Shown: piece by piece, positions 35,457-44,269 of the stretch
Layout of the letters: each line of letters opens with the position of its first letter
Position numbering within the stretch: the stretch's first letter is position 1
Source: Pontibacter cellulosilyticus
GTDB taxonomy: Bacteria; Bacteroidota; Bacteroidia; Cytophagales; Hymenobacteraceae
Assembly: GCF_014306105.1 (NCBI RefSeq)
Contig: NZ_JACRVF010000007.1
Coordinates: 1 to 64,000 of the forward strand
DNA length: 64,000 bases
Direction: 5' to 3'
The notes under the pieces: generated by a model
The model's database searches: none
What the model saw: only the letters and a program-made list of their open reading frames with translations
Told to the model about the DNA's origin: nothing
Program-made: the position numbers and the translations under genes

Positions 35457-35503
35457 GGGCCGGAGGCCCAACTATAGCCGGTCACGAGCCAGGAGGCTCG
35501 CGC
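35457..35503. repeat. REP-like hairpin pair
   Basis: GGGCC-GGA-GGCCC (35457-35469) and CGAGCC-AGGA-GGCTCG (35485-35500), 15 bases apart. Same style as the cluster at 24685-24768. Confidence 0.55.
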
Positions 35504-35525
35504 CATTAACGAAGGCTATTAATAC

Positions 35526-35556
35526 AAAGGCCACTCCCTTACCGGAAGTGGCCTTT
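35526..35556. terminator. Bidirectional terminator
   Basis: AAAGGCCACT / AGTGGCCTTT stem between the convergent TPR-LytTR and kbl genes. Confidence 0.75.
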
Positions 35557-35579
35557 GTGTCATTGTAAAGAATAAACAA

Positions 35580-36776
35580 TTACTTAATTACACCCAATTC
35601 TTTACCTACCTCAGTAAAGGCTTCGATACACTTATCCAGGTGTACTCTATCATGCACGGCAGAGATCTGCACACGAATACGCGCCTGACCTTTTGGTACT
35701 ACCGGGTAGTAGAAACCAATCACGTAGATGCCTTTATCCAACATACGGGCAGCAAACTCCTGCGCAAGCGGTGCATCGTAAAGCATTACCGGCACAATTG
35801 GGTGATCACCTGGCTTGATGTCGAAACCAGCTGCTGTTATCTGCTCACGGAAGTACTTTGTGTTCCACTCCAGTTTATCGCGTAGCTCAGTGGTAGAGCT
35901 CAACAGATCAAGCACAGCAATAGAGGCACCAACTATAGACGGAGCCAGTGAGTTAGAGAACAAGTATGGGCGCGAACGCTGACGCAGCATATCGATGATC
36001 TCTTTGTGGCCGGAAGTAAATCCACCCATCGCGCCACCCAAAGCTTTGCCTAACGTGCCTGTAATAATGTCAATTTTGCCCATCACATTGCGGTACTCGT
36101 GTGTACCACGGCCAGTTTTGCCCAGGAAGCCAGAGCTATGGCACTCGTCGATCATAATCAGGGCTTTATACTTTTCGGCTAGCTCTACGATCTTATCTAG
36201 CTGCGCAATAGTACCGTCCATAGAGAAAGAACCGTCGGTTACGATAATGCGGTGCTTCGTGTTGGAATTTACAGCCTCCTGCAGTTTAGCCTCCAGGTCG
36301 GCCATGTCGTTGTGGTTGTAGCGGAAACGCTGCGCTTTGCAAAGGCGAACTCCGTCTATGATAGAGGCATGGTTTAGTGCATCCGAGATAATAGCTGAGT
36401 CTGCATCAAAAAGCGGCTCAAACACACCACCGTTTGCATCGAAAGCGGCTGCGTAAAGTATGGTATCTTCTGTGCCCAGGAATTCCGAGATTTTACGCTC
36501 CAGTTCTTTGTGGATGTCTTGGGTACCGCAAATAAAGCGTACAGAGCTCATACCATAGCCGTGCGTATCAATAGCTTCTTTGGCAGCCTCAATAACCTTT
36601 GGATGAGCAGAAAGCCCTAAGTAATTGTTGGCGCAGAAGTTTAGCACATGGTGCATCTGCGTGGTATCAATATTAGCACCCTGTGGTGTAGTGATAATGC
36701 GTTCTTGCTTATACAGTCCTGCTTCTTTGATTTCGGCAAGCTGCTGCTCTAAGTCTGGTTTTAAAGTTTCGTACAT
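35580..36776 (-). CDS. kbl: Glycine C-acetyltransferase (2-amino-3-ketobutyrate CoA ligase)
   Basis: PLP enzyme that splits 2-amino-3-ketobutyrate with CoA into glycine and acetyl-CoA, the second step of threonine catabolism. 398 residues, standard size. Schiff-base Lys244 in [10 protein letters not shown]; also [21 protein letters not shown] and [10 protein letters not shown] of the alpha-oxoamine synthase family. The partner tdh lies 1.6 kb away in divergent orientation. Kbl rather than BioF or HemA is supported by that neighbour. Confidence 0.93.
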   Translation of the reverse strand: MYETLKPDLEQQLAEIKEAGLYKQERIITTPQGANIDTTQMHHVLNFCANNYLGLSAHPKVIEAAKEAIDTHGYGMSSVRFICGTQDIHKELERKISEFLGTEDTILYAAAFDANGGVFEPLFDADSAIISDALNHASIIDGVRLCKAQRFRYNHNDMADLEAKLQEAVNSNTKHRIIVTDGSFSMDGTIAQLDKIVELAEKYKALIMIDECHSSGFLGKTGRGTHEYRNVMGKIDIITGTLGKALGGAMGGFTSGHKEIIDMLRQRSRPYLFSNSLAPSIVGASIAVLDLLSSTTELRDKLEWNTKYFREQITAAGFDIKPGDHPIVPVMLYDAPLAQEFAARMLDKGIYVIGFYYPVVPKGQARIRVQISAVHDRVHLDKCIEAFTEVGKELGVIK

Positions 36777-36837
36777 AGTCCCTTTTGTTCTTATCCGTTT
36801 ATCGTTTTTCGATTTATTACAAGTATAGTATTAGCCA

Positions 36838-37953
36838 TTAAACACCTGTGGCCTCACCGCCTTCATCAGGTTTTGGCGGCTCTGGTTTGCGAATGATAAG
36901 CCGGGGCCTGGGTGGTTTTGGCTTTTGCTTGTCTCCTGCATTCGACTCAGGCCTTGGTTGTTCAGTTGCAGATGCACCATCAGGTTTATCAGCAGCCTCA
37001 GTTGGTGGCGCTGGCCGTTTAATGACAGGTCGTGGCCTTGGTGGCTTCTGCTCTGGAGGGGCAGCGGATTCTGGTGCGGCGGCCGGCGTGGCAGTAGCAT
37101 CTTCCTGCTTTGGCTCTTCGGCAGCTGGCTTTTGTAAGGCTACAGGTCGCTTAATTACGGGCCTTGGACGTGGTGCAGGTTTCGGAGTTTCTTCTGTTTT
37201 GCCTTCTGTCGTACTTCTATCTGCTGCTCCAGCCTCAGTCTGCTCTTCAGCAGGTTTTTGCAGGGCAGTTGGCCGTTTAATCACCGGGCGTGGTCTGGGT
37301 GCAGGTGTAGTCGCAGCATTTTCTTCTGCGGCAGGTTTAGCTGCAGATGGCTCCTCTCCTGTTGCTGCCTGCTCCGGCTTTTGCAGCGCCGCCGGACGCT
37401 TGATGACAGGCCGTGGCCTCGCAGCAGGCTTTGCCTCCTCAGTAGCTGGCTTATTTACGCCTTCCCCCTCTGTTGCAGGCTTTGGCAGTTCCTCTGAAGT
37501 TGCAGGCTTACTAATAACCGGCCGCTTTATGACAGGTCTTGGTTTAGCTGGTGCTGACTCTTGCTCTGTGGCTGGTTTTCCTGTCGCCCCCTCCCCTGTT
37601 TTCGGTAATGCTGTCGGCCTACGCACTATCGGTCTTGGCTTAGGAGTAGCGGCTTCTACGGCAGATGTTTCCTGTGGAACAGTGGGTTGTGCAGGTGTTT
37701 CTGGCGTTGGTGCAGCTGCTCTTCTTACAGCCGGACGTGGTGCCGTGGTGGCAGGTGCTGTCTTCGGCACATCCTCTTCGGCCAGGTGGTAGCGCAGACG
37801 CACATTGTTTAACTGCATCTTTACAGCTACTAAAAAGCTGTTTGGGTGCATTTGGGTATACATTTCCTGCCAGGCCGCAAAGCGAACCGGATCACCGGCC
37901 TCAAAATCCGATTTGTTAATCCGTTTTTTTATCAGGTATTCTTCGAAATTCAT
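36838..37953 (-). CDS. Pro/Arg/Lys-rich repeat protein
   Basis: 371 residues. The N-terminal ~58 residues (MNFEEYLIKKRINKSDF, MHPNSFLVAVKMQLNNVRLRY) form a conserved-looking small helical domain. The rest is low complexity: eight units centred on RPRPVIKRPxALQKP separated by acidic Glu/Ala/Pro/Thr spacers, predicted disordered and basic in the repeat cores. No signal peptide. It lies between kbl and tdh, 61 bases upstream of kbl on the same strand. The long open frame on the opposite strand is a shadow of the repeat composition. Function unknown; a nucleic-acid or polyanion contact through the basic motifs is only a guess. Confidence 0.75.
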   Translation of the reverse strand: MNFEEYLIKKRINKSDFEAGDPVRFAAWQEMYTQMHPNSFLVAVKMQLNNVRLRYHLAEEDVPKTAPATTAPRPAVRRAAAPTPETPAQPTVPQETSAVEAATPKPRPIVRRPTALPKTGEGATGKPATEQESAPAKPRPVIKRPVISKPATSEELPKPATEGEGVNKPATEEAKPAARPRPVIKRPAALQKPEQAATGEEPSAAKPAAEENAATTPAPRPRPVIKRPTALQKPAEEQTEAGAADRSTTEGKTEETPKPAPRPRPVIKRPVALQKPAAEEPKQEDATATPAAAPESAAPPEQKPPRPRPVIKRPAPPTEAADKPDGASATEQPRPESNAGDKQKPKPPRPRLIIRKPEPPKPDEGGEATGV

Positions 37954-38157
37954 TTCTGCGCCTGGCTTGCAGCCTATGCTGTAAAGTTAAGGTGTTCGTG
38001 TTTAAAAACAGATTTTTACGGGTAAAATGCGCCTGCCAGCTAAACAAATATAAGAAATTCCGGTTCTTGAAACAGCTGTGCATTATTTATACTTTACCCT
38101 TTTATTAACTCTCAGTTAATTCTGATGTTAGCTGTTTCACCCTCCAAAAAGCCATTA

Positions 38158-38239
38158 TACCTTTGTGCTAAGGTTAGTTACAAGTTAGTTTAGATTAGTG
38201 AGTAGAGCAGAGGTGCTGGTGCAAAATCAGCACCTCTGC
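38158..38239 (+). ncRNA. Candidate small RNA or leader upstream of tdh
   Basis: TACCTTTG at 38158-38165 is a perfect -7 element; about 45 bases further is a strong hairpin GCAGAGGTGCT / AGCACCTCTGC (38207-38239) followed by CTTTTGC. No reading frame lies between. This could be a ~70-base small RNA or an attenuator in the tdh leader (tdh begins at 38358). The -33 box is weak. Confidence 0.35.
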
Positions 38240-38357
38240 CTTTTGCACTAAACTTACATTTACCCGCACTTTTCGTTAACTCGCTGCCATTCTTGATGCT
38301 TATACTTTCACTATTGACCTGAATTCGGTTACTTTGTGTGAAGAATATTATTTATCT

Positions 38358-39338
38358 ATGGCAAACACAACTGACACAGTATTGGTGATAGGCGCCTGCG
38401 GGCAGCTTGGCTCTGAGCTTACGCTGGAGCTGCGTAATATGTATGGGGGAGCAAATGTAGTAGCAGCAGATATTGCGGCACCAAAACAGGCAGACTTACG
38501 TGATTCGGGTCCGTTCGAGAAGATTGACGTGCTGAACCTGAAAGCGATGGGTGAATTAGCCGCTAAGTATAAGTTCAAGCAAATTTACCACCTGGCAGCT
38601 GTACTGTCGGCTACTGGCGAGAAAAACCCGAAGTTTGCCTGGCAACTGAACATGGATGGCCTGTTTAACGTGCTGGACCTGGCTCTGGAGCAGAAAGTTG
38701 AGAAAGTATACTGGCCAAGCTCTATTGCAGTTTTTGGCCCGAACACACCACGCCAGAACACACCACAACACACTGTTATGGATCCTAACACAGTGTACGG
38801 CATCAGCAAGCAAGCTGGTGAGCGCTGGTGCGAATACTATTTTGAGAAATATGGGCTGGATGTGCGCAGCCTGCGTTATCCCGGTCTTATTGGTTATAAA
38901 GCTTTACCTGGCGGCGGCACTACCGATTACGCTGTGGATATCTACCACAAAGCACTGGAGGATGCAAAGTTTGAGTGCTTCCTGAGCGAAGATACTTACC
39001 TGCCAATGATGTATATGCCGGATGCGCTGAAAGCTACTCTGGACCTGATGCACGCTCCGGCTGAGCAGGTGAAAGTGCGCAGCTCTTACAACCTGAGCGC
39101 CATGAGCTTCTCGCCTAAAGAAATCACAGCCTCTATTCAGAAACATATACCGGAGTTTGAAATAACTTACAAACCAGACTCACGCCAGCAGATTGCTGAC
39201 TCGTGGCCTCAAAGTATAGATGATAGCGCTGCACAGCAGGACTGGGGATGGAAACCAGCTTATGATCTGGATGCCATGACAGCAGACATGCTCCTGAATT
39301 TGAAGAAGATGAAAGAAGAGCAGGCAGTGGGCCAATAA
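38358..39338 (+). CDS. tdh: L-threonine 3-dehydrogenase, epimerase (extended SDR) type
   Basis: NAD-dependent oxidation of L-threonine to 2-amino-3-ketobutyrate. 326 residues from ATG 38358 (MANTTDTVLV); an ATG 24 bases upstream adds residues before the Rossmann strand. GACGQLGSEL replaces the usual GxxGxxG; catalytic YGISKQAGE (Tyr-xxx-Lys) near residue 145. This is the short UDP-galactose-epimerase-like TDH, unrelated to the zinc E. coli enzyme. With kbl it completes the route to glycine and acetyl-CoA. Confidence 0.9.
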   Translation: MANTTDTVLVIGACGQLGSELTLELRNMYGGANVVAADIAAPKQADLRDSGPFEKIDVLNLKAMGELAAKYKFKQIYHLAAVLSATGEKNPKFAWQLNMDGLFNVLDLALEQKVEKVYWPSSIAVFGPNTPRQNTPQHTVMDPNTVYGISKQAGERWCEYYFEKYGLDVRSLRYPGLIGYKALPGGGTTDYAVDIYHKALEDAKFECFLSEDTYLPMMYMPDALKATLDLMHAPAEQVKVRSSYNLSAMSFSPKEITASIQKHIPEFEITYKPDSRQQIADSWPQSIDDSAAQQDWGWKPAYDLDAMTADMLLNLKKMKEEQAVGQ

Positions 39339-39355
39339 GCTCATTTGAAATTTGT

Positions 39356-39395
39356 AAATAAAAAAGGCGGTACGGTTGTGCTGCCTTTTTTATTT
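39356..39395 (+). terminator. Terminator of tdh
   Basis: AAATAAAAAAGGC ... GCCTTTTTTATTT stem with one internal mismatch and a 10-base loop. Confidence 0.75.
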
Positions 39396-39533
39396 ACCCT
39401 GTAAAGTACAATCATCTAATTTTAAACTAAACTACTATAGGCTGGTTTTACACGTATGTACAAACGCACAGCAAAAATTCAGGTCTGTTGCACATATTCG
39501 ATTTAAAAACCAAACAGCAGTAAAGTATAATTT

Positions 39534-39851
39534 ATGAGTATTCTGGAGTCTGACGACAATGATTTAAGAAAGCTGATCTTTGAGAAAGAAAAAGTAATTG
39601 TGAAATTTATAAATGAGTCCTGCCCAGTTTGCCAGAGCTTGGCACCCTCTTTCGAGAAGTTTGCAACAGACCCTACTTATAGTGATGTTACGTTTGTAAG
39701 AATGCATGCCGACCAGAATCCTGTTACTAGCCAGGAGGTAAAACTTACAGGCACCCCCTTTTTTGCCGTTTACCGCAATGGCACTATTCTGGAATGTGGC
39801 CTGTTATCGTCTGAAGAAGAAATAAAGCAGATGCTGCAAAAGCTTAAATAG
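39534..39851 (+). CDS. Thioredoxin-like protein (CPVC)
   Basis: 105 residues of thioredoxin fold without signal peptide. Active-site-like CPVC in NESCPVCQSL and cis-proline in TGTPFFAVY. The CPVC pair differs from the classical CGPC, so redox potential or partner may differ. Stand-alone gene; 96 bases separate it from the next gene. Confidence 0.85.
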   Translation: MSILESDDNDLRKLIFEKEKVIVKFINESCPVCQSLAPSFEKFATDPTYSDVTFVRMHADQNPVTSQEVKLTGTPFFAVYRNGTILECGLLSSEEEIKQMLQKLK

Positions 39852-39947
39852 CTATATCTCACAATTTTGCAGCACTGCCGGCACAAAGTATAGCGCAAAT
39901 CAAAATAGCATAGTAACTTGCGCCGCTTTTAAAATCAGGCAAAATTC

Positions 39948-41402
39948 GTGAAGAAATCTACAACCTCCTTTATCTACTCGTTGCTGTTAATTACGGCAAT
40001 AAATTTTACACTAACAGGCTGCTCCAGCACAGACAAGCTGAATGCTTCTGCCCCAGAGGCTACAACAGTAGCGGCACCTGTTTACAAGCCCCAGCTCTCG
40101 TCTATTACTGTTCCGGTTTCTATCTCAATAGCAGCCATGGAAGAGAAGCTGAACGACGAGGTAAAAGGCATCCTGTATAAAGACACCAACCTGGACGATG
40201 ACAACGTTGCCGTAACCGTTTCGAAGGGTGGGCGCATGAGCATCCGGGCCGAAAAGGATAAAGTATACTTTAGCGTACCGCTGCGCATTTATGCCAAAGG
40301 CCGCTGGAAATGGGACCCTTGCAAACTTTGCCCTGCCATTGATAAAACAGAGGACACCACTTTTGATATGGTGATCAAGACCGAGAGCAAAATCGGCCTG
40401 ACCGACGACTACAGAATTAACACAATTACAAGCGGTGACTTTGAGTGGGGCAACACAAAGCCTGTACTGGAGTTAGGCCCGCTCAAGATCGGGTTAGCCC
40501 GTTTTGTTGAGCCTGCCCTGCGCAACCAGATGGCATCGCTTTCAAAGCAACTGGATAAGGAACTACAAAACCGCCTGGACATGAAAAAGTATGTGGCGCA
40601 GGCCTGGCAAATGGTGCAGGAGCCTGTTAAACTGGATGATGATATGAATGCATGGTTAACGGTTGTGCCAAAAGAGGTGCGTATGGCTCCGCTTTATGCT
40701 CAGAACGGCACCCTTAACACGCGCCTGGGCATCACCTCCTATATATCGGTGTCTACAGACGGGAAGCCACAGACACAGGTAAACAAAAACCTACCTAAGC
40801 TGATCGTGGACAGCCGTTTGGCAGATGATATACAAATCGGCCTTACTACTACTATACCCTATGCCCATGCCAGTAAGATGATGCAGGCACAGGTGGCAAA
40901 ACAAACCTATAAGTTTGATGGTGGCAAAAGCGAATTAACTGTAAACGACGCAGCCATTTTACCCGGTGGTGAACAGCTGGTTCTGATGCTGGATGTGAAT
41001 GGTAAAACTAAGGCTGGCTTGTTTACAAAGAAAATAGTAGGTAAAGTATACCTGCGCGGCACCCCATACTACGATGCGCAGACCGCTTCTATTAAAGTGC
41101 GTGATGTAGACTATGATCTGGACACTAAAGATAAACTGTTGAACACTGCCAGCTGGCTAGCTAAAAACAAGTTTAAGGATATGATCCAGGCGCAGGTAAG
41201 CATTCCGGTACAGAGCCAACTGGATGATGCTAAAAAGATGCTGCAGAACACACTGGACAAGCAGGGACGTGTGCATGAATCGTTACTGCTGCGCGGAAGT
41301 ATAAAGCACATTACTCCGGATAACATTTACCTGACCAAAGATGGAATAAAAGCAGTTGTAAACGCAAAAGGCACACTTACAGCTACAGTAGATAAGCTCT
41401 AG
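39948..41402 (+). CDS. DUF4403 lipoprotein
   Basis: 484 residues starting with GTG. Signal peptide and lipobox LTGC (residue ~25) predict an outer- or inner-membrane lipoprotein. The rest matches the DUF4403 pattern: two similar halves with ITVPVSISIAAMEEKLN, KWDPCKLCPAI and GTPYYDAQTASIKV segments, resembling BPI/LBP-type lipid-binding tubular folds (family-level inference). No operon partner. Confidence 0.82.
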   Translation: MKKSTTSFIYSLLLITAINFTLTGCSSTDKLNASAPEATTVAAPVYKPQLSSITVPVSISIAAMEEKLNDEVKGILYKDTNLDDDNVAVTVSKGGRMSIRAEKDKVYFSVPLRIYAKGRWKWDPCKLCPAIDKTEDTTFDMVIKTESKIGLTDDYRINTITSGDFEWGNTKPVLELGPLKIGLARFVEPALRNQMASLSKQLDKELQNRLDMKKYVAQAWQMVQEPVKLDDDMNAWLTVVPKEVRMAPLYAQNGTLNTRLGITSYISVSTDGKPQTQVNKNLPKLIVDSRLADDIQIGLTTTIPYAHASKMMQAQVAKQTYKFDGGKSELTVNDAAILPGGEQLVLMLDVNGKTKAGLFTKKIVGKVYLRGTPYYDAQTASIKVRDVDYDLDTKDKLLNTASWLAKNKFKDMIQAQVSIPVQSQLDDAKKMLQNTLDKQGRVHESLLLRGSIKHITPDNIYLTKDGIKAVVNAKGTLTATVDKL

Positions 41403-41425
41403 TTATTTTAGACAAAAGACTTTTT

Positions 41426-41477
41426 GACAAAGGAAAAAAGACTTATGCCTACATAGGAGAGTCCTTTGTCCTTTGTC
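41426..41477. terminator. GACAAAGG / CCTTTGTC inverted repeat between convergent genes
   Basis: GACAAAGG (41426-41433) faces two tandem CCTTTGTC copies (41463-41470 and 41470-41477). Could be a weak bidirectional terminator. Confidence 0.35.
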
Positions 41478-41498
41478 ACATAATCCTTCGTCAGATAA

Positions 41499-42242
41499 TC
41501 AAAGCTTCTCTATCGGGGTAGGGCTGTTAAATACTTTGTCTGGCACAGATGCAGGAGCGGCAATGTGCATCAACCTGAAATCGCTCTGCGGATTGCTGCG
41601 GTTACTGGCCAGCTTTATACTTCCATAGGTTTTATAGTCATTCCAAAAGCGGGTAAAAGCAGGTTGCTCATCGTTGTAGTTCCGGTAGAAAGCCCACTGT
41701 GTTATCAGCCCATCGTTTTTATCCACCCACAGTTTATACTTGTTTTGCGGCGTCAGTCCTACGTTCTCAAAAGTCATCTCCAGCACATCGGCTTTGGCAC
41801 CGTCCATAGTGGCTTCCTCTCCTATGTACTTTAATGTTACACCTGGGTCCTGCAGCTTAAAGGGCATCACTAGCCAATAAGAGTTGTTTATCCAGAGGGC
41901 ATAGGCACGCTCTAACAGCTTTTGCTTCTCTTCAGGATTTTGTAACTCCTGCCCTGCCACGTATACTTTGCCGTCTTTTGTTTGCGTATCGATAACGGCT
42001 ACTAAACTATCCTTTTCCCACCTGAACCGGTTCTGGTGCTTATCCCATACCTGATATTGGTTGTTAAAGGTCCAGGCAAGGTAACGGGTGTCGTTCCATG
42101 CCTTTTCGCCGCCCATATTCTTCATTACCCTGTCTGCTATACTTTTTGCTTTTGCATCGGAAGTTTGCGCCAGTACAAAAACAGTTTGCAGCATAAGCAG
42201 GCACAGCAGCAGCAGGGCTTTGGTTTTTTTTAAGTATGACAT
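41499..42242 (-). CDS. Secreted DUF6503-like protein
   Basis: 247 residues from ATG 42242 (MSYLKKTKALLLL), with a signal peptide ending VLAQT. The mature protein has alternating beta-strand character with MGGEKAWNDTRYLAWTF and NKYKLWVDKNDGLITQW, resembling LolA/LolB-type or DUF6503 periplasmic proteins. No catalytic motif. The upstream ATG (42275) adds 11 residues before the basic n-region and is less likely. Confidence 0.7.
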   Translation of the reverse strand: MSYLKKTKALLLLCLLMLQTVFVLAQTSDAKAKSIADRVMKNMGGEKAWNDTRYLAWTFNNQYQVWDKHQNRFRWEKDSLVAVIDTQTKDGKVYVAGQELQNPEEKQKLLERAYALWINNSYWLVMPFKLQDPGVTLKYIGEEATMDGAKADVLEMTFENVGLTPQNKYKLWVDKNDGLITQWAFYRNYNDEQPAFTRFWNDYKTYGSIKLASNRSNPQSDFRLMHIAAPASVPDKVFNSPTPIEKL

Positions 42243-42397
42243 CGTGTTAAGGCTAATTGATTGCGTAAGATACAACGTAATACGTGATTTTTTCGCAGAA
42301 TAGCTACATCTTCAGCAGGCTAAACACAGCGATTTTAACCATAGTATGCAAGGCCCCGTATCAAATGCATTATAACCATACGGAATACGGACTGCCT

Positions 42398-43363
42398 ATG
42401 CCAAGCTATACATTTAAAGACACTTTTGCGCTACTAAAGGATTCTGCTAGCGAGTTCTCCGATAATAACTCACTTATGCTGGCTGCGGCACTTGCATTCA
42501 ACGCCATTTTCTCTATTCCACCTCTGCTCATCATCATCATAAGGGCAGCAGGAGCATTTTTTGGGGAGAAGGCTGTGTCCGGAGAGTTATCTAACCAGAT
42601 ATCAAAAGCTATCGGACCTCAGGCAGCCAAGGAGGTAGAGACTATCATACAAAACGCTCAGATGAGTGAGTCTGGAGGGCTGGCGCTCTGGATAGGTATA
42701 GGCACCTTAATTTTTGCTGCCACCACTTTTTTTGTAACCCTGCAGCAATCGCTTAATAAAACCTGGAACCTGAAGGTAAAGCCTACCAATAGTATTATGC
42801 GCATGGCCAAGGAGCGTGTGTTTTCCTTTGGCATTATACTTAGCATTGCCTTGCTCATGCTGGTGTCGTTTGTACTTAGTGCAGCTATTTCTGTAATGAG
42901 CGGCTACATTTCGGATATGCTGCCCGGCGTGGGGGTATGGGTTATTAAGCTGATAGATTTCCTGGTTTCGGTGGGCATTATAACAATACTTTTTGCCCTC
43001 ATATTTAAGTACCTGCCCGATGCTCAGATCCGCTGGAAAGACACTTTAGTAGGAGCTTTTATCACTGCCCTACTTTTCGGGATAGGCAAATTCCTGATCA
43101 GTTGGTACATTGGCACTTCGGATCCAGGTTCTGCTTATGGTGCTGCCGGTTCTATTATCATCATACTTGTCTGGATCTACTACTCTTCTATGATCGTGCT
43201 GTTTGGGGCAGAGTTTACACAACAATACGCTAATAAGTATGGCCAGCACATCAGACCAAAACCACACGCTGTGTTTGTAGAAGAGCGCGAAGTACACGAG
43301 GATAAAACAGACAAGCAAAGCGGAAGACCACCTGCAGAGGGAAGGTATAAAGTTAAAAGCTAA
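42398..43363 (+). CDS. YihY/BrkB family inner-membrane protein
   Basis: 321 residues from ATG 42398 (MPSYTFKDTF); the frame is open for 38 more codons upstream, but these look untranslated. Six TM helices; signature AALAFNAIFSIPPLLIIII and the FGAEFTQQYANKYG C-terminal motif of the family formerly annotated as ribonuclease BN. Polar C-terminal tail of ~35 residues. Its 3' end overlaps the convergent porin-like gene by 11 bases. Confidence 0.88.
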   Translation: MPSYTFKDTFALLKDSASEFSDNNSLMLAAALAFNAIFSIPPLLIIIIRAAGAFFGEKAVSGELSNQISKAIGPQAAKEVETIIQNAQMSESGGLALWIGIGTLIFAATTFFVTLQQSLNKTWNLKVKPTNSIMRMAKERVFSFGIILSIALLMLVSFVLSAAISVMSGYISDMLPGVGVWVIKLIDFLVSVGIITILFALIFKYLPDAQIRWKDTLVGAFITALLFGIGKFLISWYIGTSDPGSAYGAAGSIIIILVWIYYSSMIVLFGAEFTQQYANKYGQHIRPKPHAVFVEEREVHEDKTDKQSGRPPAEGRYKVKS

Positions 43364-44123
43364 CCCCTACAACTCCCGAAATTATTTGATTAGTCTGGTG
43401 AGCATGCTCTCTTGGAGCAAGGCCATCATTTATTTGGTAGCTAAATTCAATAACACCATTATTCTTACTAGTAACAGGAAACCTAACCCCGAGTGCTCCT
43501 GAGATACTTTTGGCAATGGATTTATTTTCTGGGTCATAGTTATACTGATTAACTCTATTATCATTCATATCATCATGCCATGCATATCTGTTATGATCAA
43601 CATAAGCAAGTATACTTAAACCAGGACCCGCCTTGAAATAAGGAATAAAAGTCTTGACAGGAAAATCAATCTGCAGCATTAGCGGAACGGCAACATATAC
43701 TGCCGAAATCTTATTCATAACTACTATTTCCGAAGAAGCACCAGAGTTTGGGTTGGTAAAGTAATCCTCAAAACCAGCTTTTGTTCGATAAGAGTTAATA
43801 AATAAGCCTGTAGCAATTTTTAGTTTCTTACTAAATCTTGGTGAACTCAGATTAAACATTAATCCACCTGTTATATCTGTAGACTCCTCGAAGTCATCAC
43901 TACCATAACCAAAGTAATCACTATCACTGAATTCATCTACACTTCTAATATTACCAAACTTAATATGTGTATATGAAGCACCTAAAACAACTGCTTTTTC
44001 TATAGCTAATTTTGGCAAGTCCTCTTCTATCTCTACTTCCTCAGCTGTAGATTCCTGAGCTAGGATATTTGTAGCACTTAAAAAGAGTAAGAAGATGATT
44101 ATAAAGGGTATAGACGCTTTCAT
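43353..44123 (-). CDS. Outer-membrane beta-barrel protein
   Basis: 256 residues with signal peptide (hydrophobic 5-20, ILAQES) and alternating strands ending in a terminal aromatic (GVVGVSF), typical of Bacteroidota PorT-like or OmpW-like eight-stranded barrels. More AT-rich than its neighbours. A possible acidic plug region EEVEIEEDLPK precedes the barrel. Function unknown. Confidence 0.78.
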   Translation of the reverse strand: MKASIPFIIIFLLFLSATNILAQESTAEEVEIEEDLPKLAIEKAVVLGASYTHIKFGNIRSVDEFSDSDYFGYGSDDFEESTDITGGLMFNLSSPRFSKKLKIATGLFINSYRTKAGFEDYFTNPNSGASSEIVVMNKISAVYVAVPLMLQIDFPVKTFIPYFKAGPGLSILAYVDHNRYAWHDDMNDNRVNQYNYDPENKSIAKSISGALGVRFPVTSKNNGVIEFSYQINDGLAPREHAHQTNQIISGVVGVSF

Positions 44124-44167
44124 AGGAATTTATATATGTAGCAAATCTATCGAATTTAAAGCAAAAT

Positions 44168-44204
44168 AAAACCGGCTCCTGCTTAAAATTGCAAGAGCCG
44201 GTTT
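44168..44204. terminator. Intrinsic terminator downstream of rlmN
   Basis: AAAACCGGCTC / GAGCCGGTTTT stem with a 15-base loop, 65 bases after the rlmN stop on the minus strand. Confidence 0.7.
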
Positions 44205-44269
44205 TGTGTTTTTATACTATAAATTGAGGTAGTCTCCTTAAAATCGTGCTACGCGATACTAGATCGCAC

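Noticed and set aside
36848-37792. Long plus-strand frame (314 codons) opposite the proline-rich protein
   Set aside because: It is the low-complexity mirror (Gly/Ser/Ala) of the repeat gene, with no start context or domain.
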